The position numbers were made by a program, and so were the translations under genes. This document shows positions 51,441-60,160 of a stretch of DNA of 64,000 bases, one piece after another. Position 1 is the first letter of the stretch. The number at the start of each line of letters is the position of its first letter. The notes under the pieces were generated by a model. The model ran no database searches, had not been told where the DNA came from, and saw only the letters and a program-made list of their open reading frames with translations. The stretch is from VGMA01 sp964655475. Lineage in GTDB: Bacteria; Chlamydiota; Chlamydiia; Chlamydiales; VGMA01. The stretch is from positions 88,188 through 152,187 of the forward strand of contig CAZZMO010000003.1 of assembly GCA_964655475.1 (NCBI GenBank), given 5' to 3'.

Positions 51441-53477
51441 CTATTTTTCGGAAGTTTCTTCTGGCCGCTCAAACTGATTAATGAAGTGGCGGAACGACTC
51501 TGTCGTTCGGAGCCCTTCTAGCCAAAGATCTTCCAAGATATCGTCTAGAGGAGGCATCCCTTCATACTCATCCGCCTTCTTGAGAAAGAAGAAGGATTTA
51601 TCAAATTGATTTTGCATAGAAAAGAGACAGGCTAAGTGGTAATAAGCGTGGGCATTACCAAGTCGAGCCGACTGCATGAGCTTAAATTCTGCCTCTTCAA
51701 AGAGGGGCATTTTCTCTTCATCATCATACTTAAGCTCTGATAAATTCATGAGAGTGAGGCCCCATTCGAGCATTACAGCATCATTTTCTTCATCGTGCTG
51801 ATATGAGAGCTTGAAGTGTTGGATCGCCCTTAAGAAAGGCTCTTCCATCTGGATCATTTCCCCAAGATGGGTATAAATCGCTCCAATCCGGAAGTGGATG
51901 TCTGGGTAGTCTGGATCTAGAAGGAGGACTCTTGCAAGGATTTCAATCGCTTTTTCGTAGTAGGTTTCTTCCTCTAGGAGGTCTCCCATTGCATCGAGTG
52001 TCATAGCATAGTGGAAGAGCCAGCTCGGGTTGAGGAAGGAAACATTTTTCTCTAGAGCAAAAGCCTGTTCGAAATGGAGGATTGCTAGTTCCAAATTTTG
52101 TTCATCTTGACGATGGATCGCCATCTTTGCAACAGCTACTGCATATTCGAAATAGTAGGTGCTGGAGGCATGAAGATGGATCGCCTTGGCAAAGAAGCGG
52201 GCAGCCCTTTCGTAGATTTGAATATCCCCTTCGAGTTCTGCAGCGATGCTGTAAGTGTGTCCTAGATGGTACCAAAGTTCATGATGGACGCGGTTGATAG
52301 AGAGCCCTTCTTGGAATTTTTCAATCGCCTGGTAGTAATAGTCGAGGTCGTTGTAGTATTCCCCAAGTGCAAACAGGGATAGACCGAGCCCCTTACAAAG
52401 GTCTGGAGATGGGCCATATTTATCAATAGCAGCAAGCGCTCGGTTATGGGCATCATAGATGAAATCGAGTCGATCCATCAATGTGCCAAGAGAGGAGAGC
52501 CCTTCTGTCAAGGTGACAATGGCTGCTTCATATTTTTTATGGATAGAAAGAGCTCGCTGGCACTTTTCAACAGAGGCATGAAGCCTTTTTCCATCTTTGA
52601 GACGCTCCCCAGACTTCTTGAACAAGAGTGCCCAAGAATGCCATAGAGTAGCATCTTGTGGGTTCAGTTTTGCACTGCTTGCAAAGCATTCATTCGCTTG
52701 GCAGAAGTGATCTTCATCATGGGTAATTTCATAGAGGTAGCTCAAAGCCTTTGCAAGATCGGTCCAAATCGATTCAGAAGAAGGATTTTGGCGTAGAGCC
52801 TCCTTGTAGAGGGAAATTGCCTGGAGTAGGAATCGGTTATCTCCGAGCTGAAGCGCCAAGAGATAGGTCGTATGAGCATACTCGTGCCAGAAGTCGGGAG
52901 AGAGGGACTCCTCTTTTTTACTCGCCATCTTGAAGCTTGATAAAGCTTCTTGTAAATCAGAGACTTCACCACTATAGGTAGCCATTTTTTTAAAAAGCTC
53001 GGCAGCATCTTGATGAATTTTCCCAAAAATTTCGTCACTTTCTGAAACTAACGACATTGCTTTCTGAAATTTTTCTTTTGCAGCGCGAAGGAAATGATGT
53101 TCTTCAAAGACTTCTCCTAAAAAGGAGAGGGTGTTGCCCCACGCATGCCATACAGAAGCAGATTCTGGCTGGAGCTTAGCGGCCAACTTAAATTTTTTAT
53201 TGGCGAGAAGGAGGTACTTCTTCTTCTTTTGCTCAGAGCCATATTCAAACAAACAGACCCCTTGCTCGTAGTAGAGCTTTGGGTTGTCTTTATCAAGATC
53301 AGTTGCGAGATCGAAATACTCGAGCCCTTTGATGTCTCCTTTTAGAAGAGATCGGGCTCCCTCTTTTTGAAGGAATTCAGAGTGATTAAAATTTCCACTA
53401 TCAAACAGAAGAGGATCAAACGAGAAGTCAATCGACTCGATATTTTTCTCTAAGCTTAAACTTTTTTTTGCTCTCAT
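51441..53477 (-). CDS. Large TPR-repeat protein
   Basis: Nearly the whole protein (678 residues from ATG 53477) consists of degenerate tetratricopeptide repeats, for example LYYEQGVCLFEYGSEQKKKKYLLLANKKF and HELWYHLGHTYSIAAELEGD, with spaced W, L, G and A. It has no signal peptide, so a cytoplasmic or type III-related scaffold is possible. The open frame continues upstream to a TTG at 53585 (36 more codons), with no Shine-Dalgarno at either start. The specific role is unknown. It is divergent from the thioesterase gene. Confidence 0.85.
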   Translation of the reverse strand: MRAKKSLSLEKNIESIDFSFDPLLFDSGNFNHSEFLQKEGARSLLKGDIKGLEYFDLATDLDKDNPKLYYEQGVCLFEYGSEQKKKKYLLLANKKFKLAAKLQPESASVWHAWGNTLSFLGEVFEEHHFLRAAKEKFQKAMSLVSESDEIFGKIHQDAAELFKKMATYSGEVSDLQEALSSFKMASKKEESLSPDFWHEYAHTTYLLALQLGDNRFLLQAISLYKEALRQNPSSESIWTDLAKALSYLYEITHDEDHFCQANECFASSAKLNPQDATLWHSWALLFKKSGERLKDGKRLHASVEKCQRALSIHKKYEAAIVTLTEGLSSLGTLMDRLDFIYDAHNRALAAIDKYGPSPDLCKGLGLSLFALGEYYNDLDYYYQAIEKFQEGLSINRVHHELWYHLGHTYSIAAELEGDIQIYERAARFFAKAIHLHASSTYYFEYAVAVAKMAIHRQDEQNLELAILHFEQAFALEKNVSFLNPSWLFHYAMTLDAMGDLLEEETYYEKAIEILARVLLLDPDYPDIHFRIGAIYTHLGEMIQMEEPFLRAIQHFKLSYQHDEENDAVMLEWGLTLMNLSELKYDDEEKMPLFEEAEFKLMQSARLGNAHAYYHLACLFSMQNQFDKSFFFLKKADEYEGMPPLDDILEDLWLEGLRTTESFRHFINQFERPEETSEK

Positions 53478-53672
53478 AATGGAGGTTTTTTTTTGTTTGA
53501 AAGTACCAGAGTATAGAAGAGATTCGGGTTTTTCGACAATGGAATCAAGTATTGAAAAATCACCCTTTTTTCTCTCCTTTTTCAAAAAAAGAATCGAAAA
53601 ATGGGGAAAAGAAGACTTTACAAAAGATCGGTTTTACATAAAATTTATCAAAAAAAATCCTAAGTGGTTGAG

Positions 53673-54065
53673 ATGAATTTTATCGAAAAAACAATCCGAC
53701 TTCAACATACTGATGCAACTGGTTTTCTCTTTTTTGCTGCGCAGCAAACAATTGTATTAGAAGCTCTTGAAGAGAAAGTACCGATGAGGGAATGGATTTT
53801 GGAAAAACCCTACGCGCTTCCAGTTGTTGAAGTCTATAGCCTCTACAAAAAAGGATTAACAATAGGAGATCGCATTACGATTTCCCTCTCTCTCGTTGAA
53901 ATCAAAGAAAAAAGCTTTACCTGGAAAGGGACTCTATTCGATGAAAAGAAGGAAGTGGCTGGCGAAGTGAGATTTACACACGTCTCTATCGATCGTCAAA
54001 CGAGACTTCCCATCCCCTTACCAGAAGATGTGAGGGAAAAGATAAACTCTTTAGGGATCTTATAA
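53673..54065 (+). CDS. Hotdog-fold thioesterase, probable DHNA-CoA hydrolase
   Basis: A 130-residue 4-HBT-type acyl-CoA thioesterase: RLQHTDATGFLFFAAQQTIVLEALEE has the active-site Asp14 in the usual place, and the strands LTIGDRITISLSLVEIKEKSFTWKGTLF and VAGEVRFTHVSID complete the fold. The GTG at 53664 is an alternative start. Its place at the end of a menaquinone cluster suggests it releases 1,4-dihydroxy-2-naphthoate from its CoA ester, the step between MenB and MenA. Function is inferred from context. Its last 70 bp overlap the end of menE on the other strand. Confidence 0.8.
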   Translation: MNFIEKTIRLQHTDATGFLFFAAQQTIVLEALEEKVPMREWILEKPYALPVVEVYSLYKKGLTIGDRITISLSLVEIKEKSFTWKGTLFDEKKEVAGEVRFTHVSIDRQTRLPIPLPEDVREKINSLGIL

Positions 54066-55120
54066 GAGGGTAATAGAGGAAGGAGGAACTCTTTGAGCTC
54101 TTCGCTAGCAATAGGTTCTTTTGCCTTGTATTGAGCGATCGCTTTCATTCCCCATTCAGGGTCAGGGGTCCCTCTGACACTCGCAAATTCAATTGCAGGA
54201 TGGCCGAGAAGTGCCTTCTCAATTTCTTCTGGATGTATGTTTTCCCCTCCACTGATGAACATCCGATCCTTTCTTCCTAGGATTTGAAGCCCCTTTTCAT
54301 CATATGTTCCTAAATCTTTCGTTCGAAACCATTGATGCGGACTCACTTCTTCATGGAGATAGCCTGAAAAGAGCGTTTTGCCCCTTACCAAAATTTCTCC
54401 TGTTTCATCGACCATGATTTCCCTTCCTTCAAGGGGATGACCTAACGATAAAAAGGTGTCCAGAGGGGAAAAAGAGTGAGTGGTGATTTGAGAGCACATC
54501 TCAGTCATCCCATAACTTGGGAATAGATGGACATCACGAGCTGATGCTCGTTGACAAAAGGAGTGGGAAATGGGGGCTCCTCCTAAAAGAACTTTCACAT
54601 CAGAGAGCTCAGGAAGACGAAATAGCTGTGTCGGTACGAGAGAAAGATGTGTAGGCTTTAGAGATCGCCAATCATCTAGGAGGACAGTAGATTCATGAAG
54701 GTGAGCGCGAAGAAGGATCATGATCCCTGCAATGTGATTGAGGGGCAACGTCAGAGGAAGCCGGCTTTCAATTGTAAGATCCCACTTAATATGGTTATGA
54801 GAGGCGCTGTAAAAGAGGCTTTCTCGACTCAGTTTTGCAATCTTTGCCTCTCCGCTGGTACCAGATGTGAGAAGAAGTAAAAAAGGGCCCTCTACAGGAT
54901 GCGACATGAGCTTTTTTGAGATTTCTTCAACCTTTTTTTCAGGCATCTCTTGAGGAAGAAGGCAAAGGGATCTTCCTTTTTTGAGAGAGGAGAAGATTTT
55001 AACGATCGTAGATAGGGAAGAGTCTACTTTTAAAAGAGGCTCATTAAATGTAGAGGCCTCGACCATTCGATCGAACTCTTTTCGAGACAAAGATTCTTTT
55101 ATACTAAGGAAGGCTGGCAT
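53996..55120 (-). CDS. menE: O-succinylbenzoate--CoA ligase
   Basis: A 374-residue adenylate-forming enzyme with LTSGTSGEAKIAKL, SYGMTEM, FRTKDLGTYDEKG and GRKDRMFISGGENIHPEEIEKAL. It is shorter than many MenE proteins (roughly 450 residues), mostly in the N-terminal half, and ends right after the catalytic-lysine region (SSGKGMGSLV). It activates OSB to OSB-CoA for MenB. Last gene of the minus-strand men series; its start overlaps menC by 22 bp and its end overlaps the convergent thioesterase gene. Confidence 0.9.
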   Translation of the reverse strand: MPAFLSIKESLSRKEFDRMVEASTFNEPLLKVDSSLSTIVKIFSSLKKGRSLCLLPQEMPEKKVEEISKKLMSHPVEGPFLLLLTSGTSGEAKIAKLSRESLFYSASHNHIKWDLTIESRLPLTLPLNHIAGIMILLRAHLHESTVLLDDWRSLKPTHLSLVPTQLFRLPELSDVKVLLGGAPISHSFCQRASARDVHLFPSYGMTEMCSQITTHSFSPLDTFLSLGHPLEGREIMVDETGEILVRGKTLFSGYLHEEVSPHQWFRTKDLGTYDEKGLQILGRKDRMFISGGENIHPEEIEKALLGHPAIEFASVRGTPDPEWGMKAIAQYKAKEPIASEELKEFLLPLLPSYKIPKEFIFSLTSSGKGMGSLV

Positions 55121-56007
55121 GAGACGAGAAGATTCTTTTGCACGGGCATATTGTTATAGGTTTCAGGATCGAGGATGAGGTGATCTTCCTCTCTTTGAAA
55201 CGGGACTTCAATCAATGGTTCAAACGGGGTATCGATTCCAATTGGAGTTTTGATCTCGAGGGTGTAAGCGAGGCGCATGATGTGGATGAGCCCGACGCCT
55301 GTTTCCATGGCGCTCGTCAGCCTGATGGGGATTCCTAATTTTTGAATATTTCTGATTGTGAGAGAATTTCCGATCAACGTAGGTTTAATCACGATAGTAT
55401 GGATCGCTGGACTGGGTACAAAAGTTTTCAAAGAGAAGAGTTCATCGATGTGGAACGGAAAACCTGTTTCGCTATAGAGCTCTTCTAGATCATCGATCGA
55501 ATGGGTCGGATCTTCTAACCCATCGAAATCAACAGGGGAAAACTCTTTTCGAAGAGCCAAAATTTCCTCTTTTGTCCATCTCATATTGAAATCGAGGATG
55601 AGCCTTTTTCCTTTTTTGAGAAAGGTTTCTACCAGGAGAATGGTCTCTTTCCAGGTGAGATCTGTAGTTTTTAATTTGACCTGTGAGCAGGGAGTATCAA
55701 TTTCTCTACCATAAGAAAGAGCTGTGTAGGGAAGAGAAATGGGGGTTGTTAGCGGACTTTGGACAGCAGTTAATACCGATTCCATTCCAAACGAGACAGA
55801 TGGAGGGAGGGGAAAGGGGGAAAAAGAGGCGTGGATGAACTGTTCTTGGAGTTTAAAAAGTGCAAATAGAGCCTCTTGCTTTGATTCAGGAGAGCGTCCA
55901 ACTAGTGGAGATGTTTCCCCATAACTGATCCTTCCTGTTTCATCTTGCATTTCTAAGATGAACCCTTTCTTCTCAAAGGCATAAACTTTAAAGGATCGTA
56001 TTTTCAT
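55099..56007 (-). CDS. menC: O-succinylbenzoate synthase
   Basis: An enolase-superfamily enzyme dehydrating SHCHC to OSB. With the start at ATG 56007 (ATGA overlap with menA) it has 302 residues. The catalytic set is present: K111 and K113 (VKLK), metal ligands D139 (LILDFN), E165 (GLEDP) and D188 (HIDEL), and the second lysine K208 (VIKPT). The longer open frame upstream adds a non-homologous extension that overlaps menA. It sits between menA and menE. Confidence 0.92.
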   Translation of the reverse strand: MKIRSFKVYAFEKKGFILEMQDETGRISYGETSPLVGRSPESKQEALFALFKLQEQFIHASFSPFPLPPSVSFGMESVLTAVQSPLTTPISLPYTALSYGREIDTPCSQVKLKTTDLTWKETILLVETFLKKGKRLILDFNMRWTKEEILALRKEFSPVDFDGLEDPTHSIDDLEELYSETGFPFHIDELFSLKTFVPSPAIHTIVIKPTLIGNSLTIRNIQKLGIPIRLTSAMETGVGLIHIMRLAYTLEIKTPIGIDTPFEPLIEVPFQREEDHLILDPETYNNMPVQKNLLVSCQPSLV

Positions 56008-56870
56008 AGTGACCAGCCCATGCAAAAGAGGAATGTATAAGCCATCAGAAGAGCTGCTGTCTGAGGGAGGGGGCAAGTGTCCACTTTTCTAATGAGAAAG
56101 AGAGCTGGGATCGTGAGGGCTAAAGTGATGAGAGAGTAGTAGTGACCACTAGTTAAGTAGACGAGAAGGGGAGAGACGAACATTGCTCCCATAAGAGCTA
56201 GCCCATACTCTAAGCGGCCAGCCATCTTGCCAAAACGGACAGGGATGGTCTTTTTTCCAGAGATTTGATCCTCATCCACATCGCGAAGATTGGCAACTGC
56301 TAAAATCGCAGTGGAAAGGAGACCAGGTGCAAGCCCTGCAATGAATGGAATCCATGACATACTCCCCACTTGTAAATAGTAGGTGAGCAATACTGCGATG
56401 GGGCCAAAAAAGAGAAAAACGATCGGATCTCCAAGGCCTGTGTAAGCAAGAGCGTAGCGCCCTTTTGTATAACCCACCCCAATTACGGGGGCGAGGCATG
56501 CTGAGAGAAAAATAGGCCACCCACCTACGTAGGCGAGATACATAGAAAAAATGAAAGCGACGACAAAAGTGGAGATCGTGGCACATTTCATTTCCTCTAG
56601 AGAGAGAAGACCGAGATGGAGCCCTCTCATCGGCCCTTTTTCTCTTCTCTGATCACTCCCTTTGAGGTGATCGTAATAATCATTTGCAAAATTCGTGCCA
56701 ATCTGGACTAGAACTGCCGTGTAGAGAGTGATTAAAAAAAGGGGTAATGAAAAAAGGGGGTGAGGAAGCGCTAAAGCGCCTCCAATCAAGACAGGAGACG
56801 CCGAAGCGATGAGTGTTTTAGGGCGGGTAGTGATCGTCCACACAAGAGCTTTTTGCATTAAGGTCTCCAA
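56004..56870 (-). CDS. menA: 1,4-dihydroxy-2-naphthoate polyprenyltransferase
   Basis: A 288-residue UbiA-superfamily membrane enzyme with about nine helices. The two Asp-rich motifs are NFANDYYDHLKGSD and NLRDVDEDQISGKKTIPVRFG. It prenylates and decarboxylates DHNA to demethylmenaquinone. It overlaps menB by 13 bp and menC by 4 bp, which suggests tightly coupled expression. Confidence 0.94.
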   Translation of the reverse strand: METLMQKALVWTITTRPKTLIASASPVLIGGALALPHPLFSLPLFLITLYTAVLVQIGTNFANDYYDHLKGSDQRREKGPMRGLHLGLLSLEEMKCATISTFVVAFIFSMYLAYVGGWPIFLSACLAPVIGVGYTKGRYALAYTGLGDPIVFLFFGPIAVLLTYYLQVGSMSWIPFIAGLAPGLLSTAILAVANLRDVDEDQISGKKTIPVRFGKMAGRLEYGLALMGAMFVSPLLVYLTSGHYYSLITLALTIPALFLIRKVDTCPLPQTAALLMAYTFLFCMGWSL

Positions 56871-57700
56871 GGGAATTGTGAGAAGTCGGGAGCTCTTTTC
56901 TCAAGATAAGCTTGATGCCCTTCCTGAGCCTCTTCTGACATGTAGTAGAGAAGCGTTGCATTTCCTGCAAGTTCTTGAAGACCAATCTCTCCATCACAAT
57001 CTGCATTGAGAGCTGATTTTAAGCAGCGCAGTGCTAGTGGTGAGTGGCGTAAGATCTGTTGACACCATTCGATCGTTGTTTTTTCGAGTTCTTCAAGAGG
57101 GACCACTTTATTGACAAGACCCATTTCAAAGGCCTCGTTTGCAGTGTATTGTCTGCAAAGATACCAGATCTCTCTTGCTTTCTTTTGTCCCACAATCCGG
57201 GCGAGGTAACTCGAACCAAGACCTCCATCAAAAGAGCCTACGCGTGGACCCACCTGACCGAAGATTGCATTATCTGCAGCGATCGTGAGATCACACACTA
57301 CGTGAAGGACATGCCCTCCGCCAATCGCGTAACCTGCGACCATGGCAATCACTGGTTTTGGGCAGGTGCGGATTTGCCTTTGAAAATCTAATACATTTAA
57401 ACTTTGGCTTCCATCGAGGTCAGCATAGCCACCCTCCTTGCGCACCTTTTGATCTCCACCTGAACAGAAAGCTTCGTTTCCAGCACCTGTCAAGATGATG
57501 ACCCCGATTGTAGAATCTTGTCTTGCATCTTCTAGAGCAATCGACATCTCTTTTACCGTTTTTGGACGAAAGGCGTTTCTCACCTGAGGACGATTAATCG
57601 TAATTTTGGCCATACCAGCAGATTTTTCGTAGAGAATATCGTCAAAAACGTGGTGGCTTGATTCCCAACCAGTAAAAGAGGAAGGTTCTGTTTTAAGCAT
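56858..57700 (-). CDS. menB: 1,4-dihydroxy-2-naphthoyl-CoA synthase
   Basis: A 280-residue crotonase-fold enzyme closing the second ring of the naphthoquinone. Motifs: EAFCSGGDQKVRKEGGYADLDG, AGYAIGGGHVLHVVCDLTIAADNAIFGQVGPRVGSFDGGLG, and GQKKAREIWYLCRQY. The Gly in FGQVGP matches the type I (bicarbonate-dependent) form, where type II enzymes have Asp. It overlaps menH by 8 bp. Confidence 0.96.
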   Translation of the reverse strand: MLKTEPSSFTGWESSHHVFDDILYEKSAGMAKITINRPQVRNAFRPKTVKEMSIALEDARQDSTIGVIILTGAGNEAFCSGGDQKVRKEGGYADLDGSQSLNVLDFQRQIRTCPKPVIAMVAGYAIGGGHVLHVVCDLTIAADNAIFGQVGPRVGSFDGGLGSSYLARIVGQKKAREIWYLCRQYTANEAFEMGLVNKVVPLEELEKTTIEWCQQILRHSPLALRCLKSALNADCDGEIGLQELAGNATLLYYMSEEAQEGHQAYLEKRAPDFSQFPWRP

Positions 57701-58325
57701 GATGACTCCTATGGATAAAAGTTTCTATGAGCTTTGCAACCTCTCGAGGCTTTTCTAAATGGACTGCATGAGATGCGTCAGATAAGACCTTGACTTCAGC
57801 TTGAGGGTAGATCGATTGGAGCTTTTCACCAATTTTTCGATATTTGAGATCTTTTTCTCCCACGATGTAGAGAAAAGGGATTTCGATCTTGTTCCAAAAT
57901 GAGGCCTGCGTTGTTAAACTGAAGTCGAGAAAATCTCTTTTGATCTCTTCTTTCGAGAGGGAAAACCTCTCTTTGGGGATCTCTTTGAGAGTGTTAAAAA
58001 GGGGAAGGGAGTACCAGAGTTCGAGGAATCTTGTGAGAGATTCTTGTTCAAGTATTCTGAGCCAATGAGCTTCAAATCGACGCCTCTCTTCTATTTCCTC
58101 TTGAGTTTCTAATCCTGGATGGGAGGCAATCAAGATGAGTTTTTTCGCTTTTAATGACTGAAATAGAGAAAGACCTTTTCTTCCCCCCTTAGAATAGCCG
58201 ATCACCACATCAGCTGCTTCCGCGGACTGGAAAGAATATTCATAGTTTTTCTGAAACGCAATGATGACACTTTTCCAATCAGAGGGGGATCCTAAAAATC
58301 CGTGGAGGAACAAGAGTCGTTTCAT
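57693..58325 (-). CDS. menH: SHCHC synthase (MenH), short form
   Basis: An alpha/beta hydrolase with FLHGFLGSPSDW, the nucleophile S45 in GYSKGGRKGL, and a probable D159/H186 pair (GEKDL, DASHAVHLEKP). It should eliminate pyruvate from the MenD product. At 210 residues it is about 40 shorter than E. coli MenH; the shortage is between the HGFLG motif and the nucleophile, where only about 32 residues remain. Position between menD and menB supports the call. It starts 3 bp after menD ends. Confidence 0.87.
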   Translation of the reverse strand: MKRLLFLHGFLGSPSDWKSVIIAFQKNYEYSFQSAEAADVVIGYSKGGRKGLSLFQSLKAKKLILIASHPGLETQEEIEERRRFEAHWLRILEQESLTRFLELWYSLPLFNTLKEIPKERFSLSKEEIKRDFLDFSLTTQASFWNKIEIPFLYIVGEKDLKYRKIGEKLQSIYPQAEVKVLSDASHAVHLEKPREVAKLIETFIHRSHHA

Positions 58326-58328
58326 ACG

Positions 58329-60080
58329 TTACTTCAACAAATCTCGATAAAATGTTTTGAGCGATGACTTAGTTTTCATTTGTTTTGCAAGATACCCGTC
58401 GATTGAGAGGAGATATTCATGATTTTTTGTCGTATCTGAGAGCACTTCGATGATGAGAGGGGTTTTTCTTGTCGGTACATTCTTCATGATCTCTCTGAAT
58501 TCATGGAGAGTATCTACTTTTGTATAATCGATAGAAAAAGCAGCTGCAAAGGGAGCTACATGAAACGCATGGGGCGCAGTAAAACACTTTTCAAAGAGAT
58601 CTTTCTGCTTGATCACAGGGAGGAAGGAGAAGATCCCACAACCAAAGTTATTGAGGACAATCAAGGTGAAGGGGAGAGAGGTATTCGTGAGCATCGCGAG
58701 GGAGTTCATATCATGGAGAAACGTTTGGTCTCCAATCGTACAAACCATAGGGACATCGAGCGCTTTAGTGATTCCAATCGCCTGAGCGATATTGCCATCA
58801 ATTCCTGAAGCGCCTCTCGTCGCAAAAACCCGTCCAGCTCTCTCTCTTGGATGAAAATAACCATCAGCGTAACGGATGGGTAGAGAAGTCCCAAAAAAGA
58901 AGTGAGTATCAGCCCTTGCGAGCTCTCCTAAAGCGTGAACAGCAATTACCTCTTCGATTTTTTCTGCCGAGTCAAAGAAATCAGTGAGATACTCTTCGAT
59001 TCTTAGTGAATGTTCTTTCCAGAGACCGAGCCATAAGTTTGGTGTCGATCCTTTGAGCATGGGAAGGATTTTCTTTGCAAATAGTGCAGGACTGCACTCG
59101 AGCCTATGGGAGACTTTATGATGAAAATCGACAATCTTTTGAGGCGAAACATGAACATATGCTGCAGGGGAAAGTTCTCCAATCCAATCTTGAAGCGTTC
59201 CTGAAACATATTGATCGCCTAAGTGGAGAATCACCTGAGGTTTAAGCGCTGTTTTTGCGTCTGTGTTTTTTAGGATCGAGTTGTAGTAAGGAATAGAAGA
59301 GCTTGACTGTCCAATATTTCTCAAATTCGAAGTGGGGTCAGCAAAAAGGGGCCACTGGAGTTTTAATGAGAGAGTAAAGATCTCCTCCAAATGCTCTTCT
59401 TCATCCAACTTTCCTACAAGGATAATCCCTTTTTCATGCTGGGAGAGGAGGTTGGCTAATGTTCTAAGGGAGCTCTCATGAGGCTCTTGAACAGAAGGAA
59501 GCCAGGTAGTGTGGGCGTAAGGTTCGAGTTCAGGCTGGTAGAGGGTGTCTCCACAGAGGGGTTTTCGGTACATACAGTTCATCAATACAGGCCCAGGCTT
59601 TGGTAGCAGTGATTGATGAAAAGCTTTAGAGGCTGCACTTTTGACAAAGTTGATATCTGTTTCAGGTGAGGGAGGGGGGATGATCCACTCACCTCGAAGA
59701 TAAGAGCCAAACATTCTGATTTGATCGATCGTTTGGTTATTGCCCACCTGTAAGAGTTCAAAAGGACGATCCGCCGCTAAGATCAGAAGAGGTACTTCAT
59801 CCATGCTCGATTCGATGATCGCAGGATAAAGATTGCCAACAGCAGTTCCCGATGTCACGATGATTGCAGCGGGACGTTTTTTCCCTCGAGCAAATCCAAG
59901 AGCTGCAAAACCGAGCCCTCTTTCATCAAAATGGATGTGAGTTTTGGTAAGGGGATGTCTTTCAGCTGCTAATACTAAAGGAGTTGAACGAGACCCCGGG
60001 GCAATAAAGAAGTCGCGCACCTCTTGGTGTACTAGCTCTTTGATGAGCGCGTGAGTCCACTCTTCGTTGCAATTCTGCAT
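58329..60080 (-). CDS. menD: 2-succinyl-5-enolpyruvyl-6-hydroxy-3-cyclohexene-1-carboxylate synthase
   Basis: A 583-residue thiamine diphosphate enzyme joining isochorismate and 2-oxoglutarate. Features: FFIAPGSRSTPLVLAA, the catalytic E53 in FDERGLGFAALG, and the ThDP-binding stretch from GDQTFLHDMNS to VLNNFGCGIF. It is separated from the hybrid regulator gene by 80 bp containing a small palindrome, the longest gap inside the run from menD to menE. Confidence 0.95.
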   Translation of the reverse strand: MQNCNEEWTHALIKELVHQEVRDFFIAPGSRSTPLVLAAERHPLTKTHIHFDERGLGFAALGFARGKKRPAAIIVTSGTAVGNLYPAIIESSMDEVPLLILAADRPFELLQVGNNQTIDQIRMFGSYLRGEWIIPPPSPETDINFVKSAASKAFHQSLLPKPGPVLMNCMYRKPLCGDTLYQPELEPYAHTTWLPSVQEPHESSLRTLANLLSQHEKGIILVGKLDEEEHLEEIFTLSLKLQWPLFADPTSNLRNIGQSSSSIPYYNSILKNTDAKTALKPQVILHLGDQYVSGTLQDWIGELSPAAYVHVSPQKIVDFHHKVSHRLECSPALFAKKILPMLKGSTPNLWLGLWKEHSLRIEEYLTDFFDSAEKIEEVIAVHALGELARADTHFFFGTSLPIRYADGYFHPRERAGRVFATRGASGIDGNIAQAIGITKALDVPMVCTIGDQTFLHDMNSLAMLTNTSLPFTLIVLNNFGCGIFSFLPVIKQKDLFEKCFTAPHAFHVAPFAAAFSIDYTKVDTLHEFREIMKNVPTRKTPLIIEVLSDTTKNHEYLLSIDGYLAKQMKTKSSLKTFYRDLLK

Positions 60081-60129
60081 ACAGCGCTTTCCCTTCTGAA
60101 TACGAGGTCGTTACAATAACAATTCTCGT

Positions 60130-60147
60130 AAAAAGATGCATCTTTTT
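60130..60147. promoter_or_regulatory. Palindrome between the hybrid regulator gene and menD
   Basis: AAAAAGATGCATCTTTTT is an 18-bp perfect palindrome in the 80-bp gap (60081-60160). On the minus strand the regulator stops before it and menD starts after it. It could act as a weak terminator for the regulator or as an operator for menD; there is no loop, so hairpin strength is modest. Confidence 0.35.
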
Positions 60148-60160
60148 TCTTTAGAGAGGG

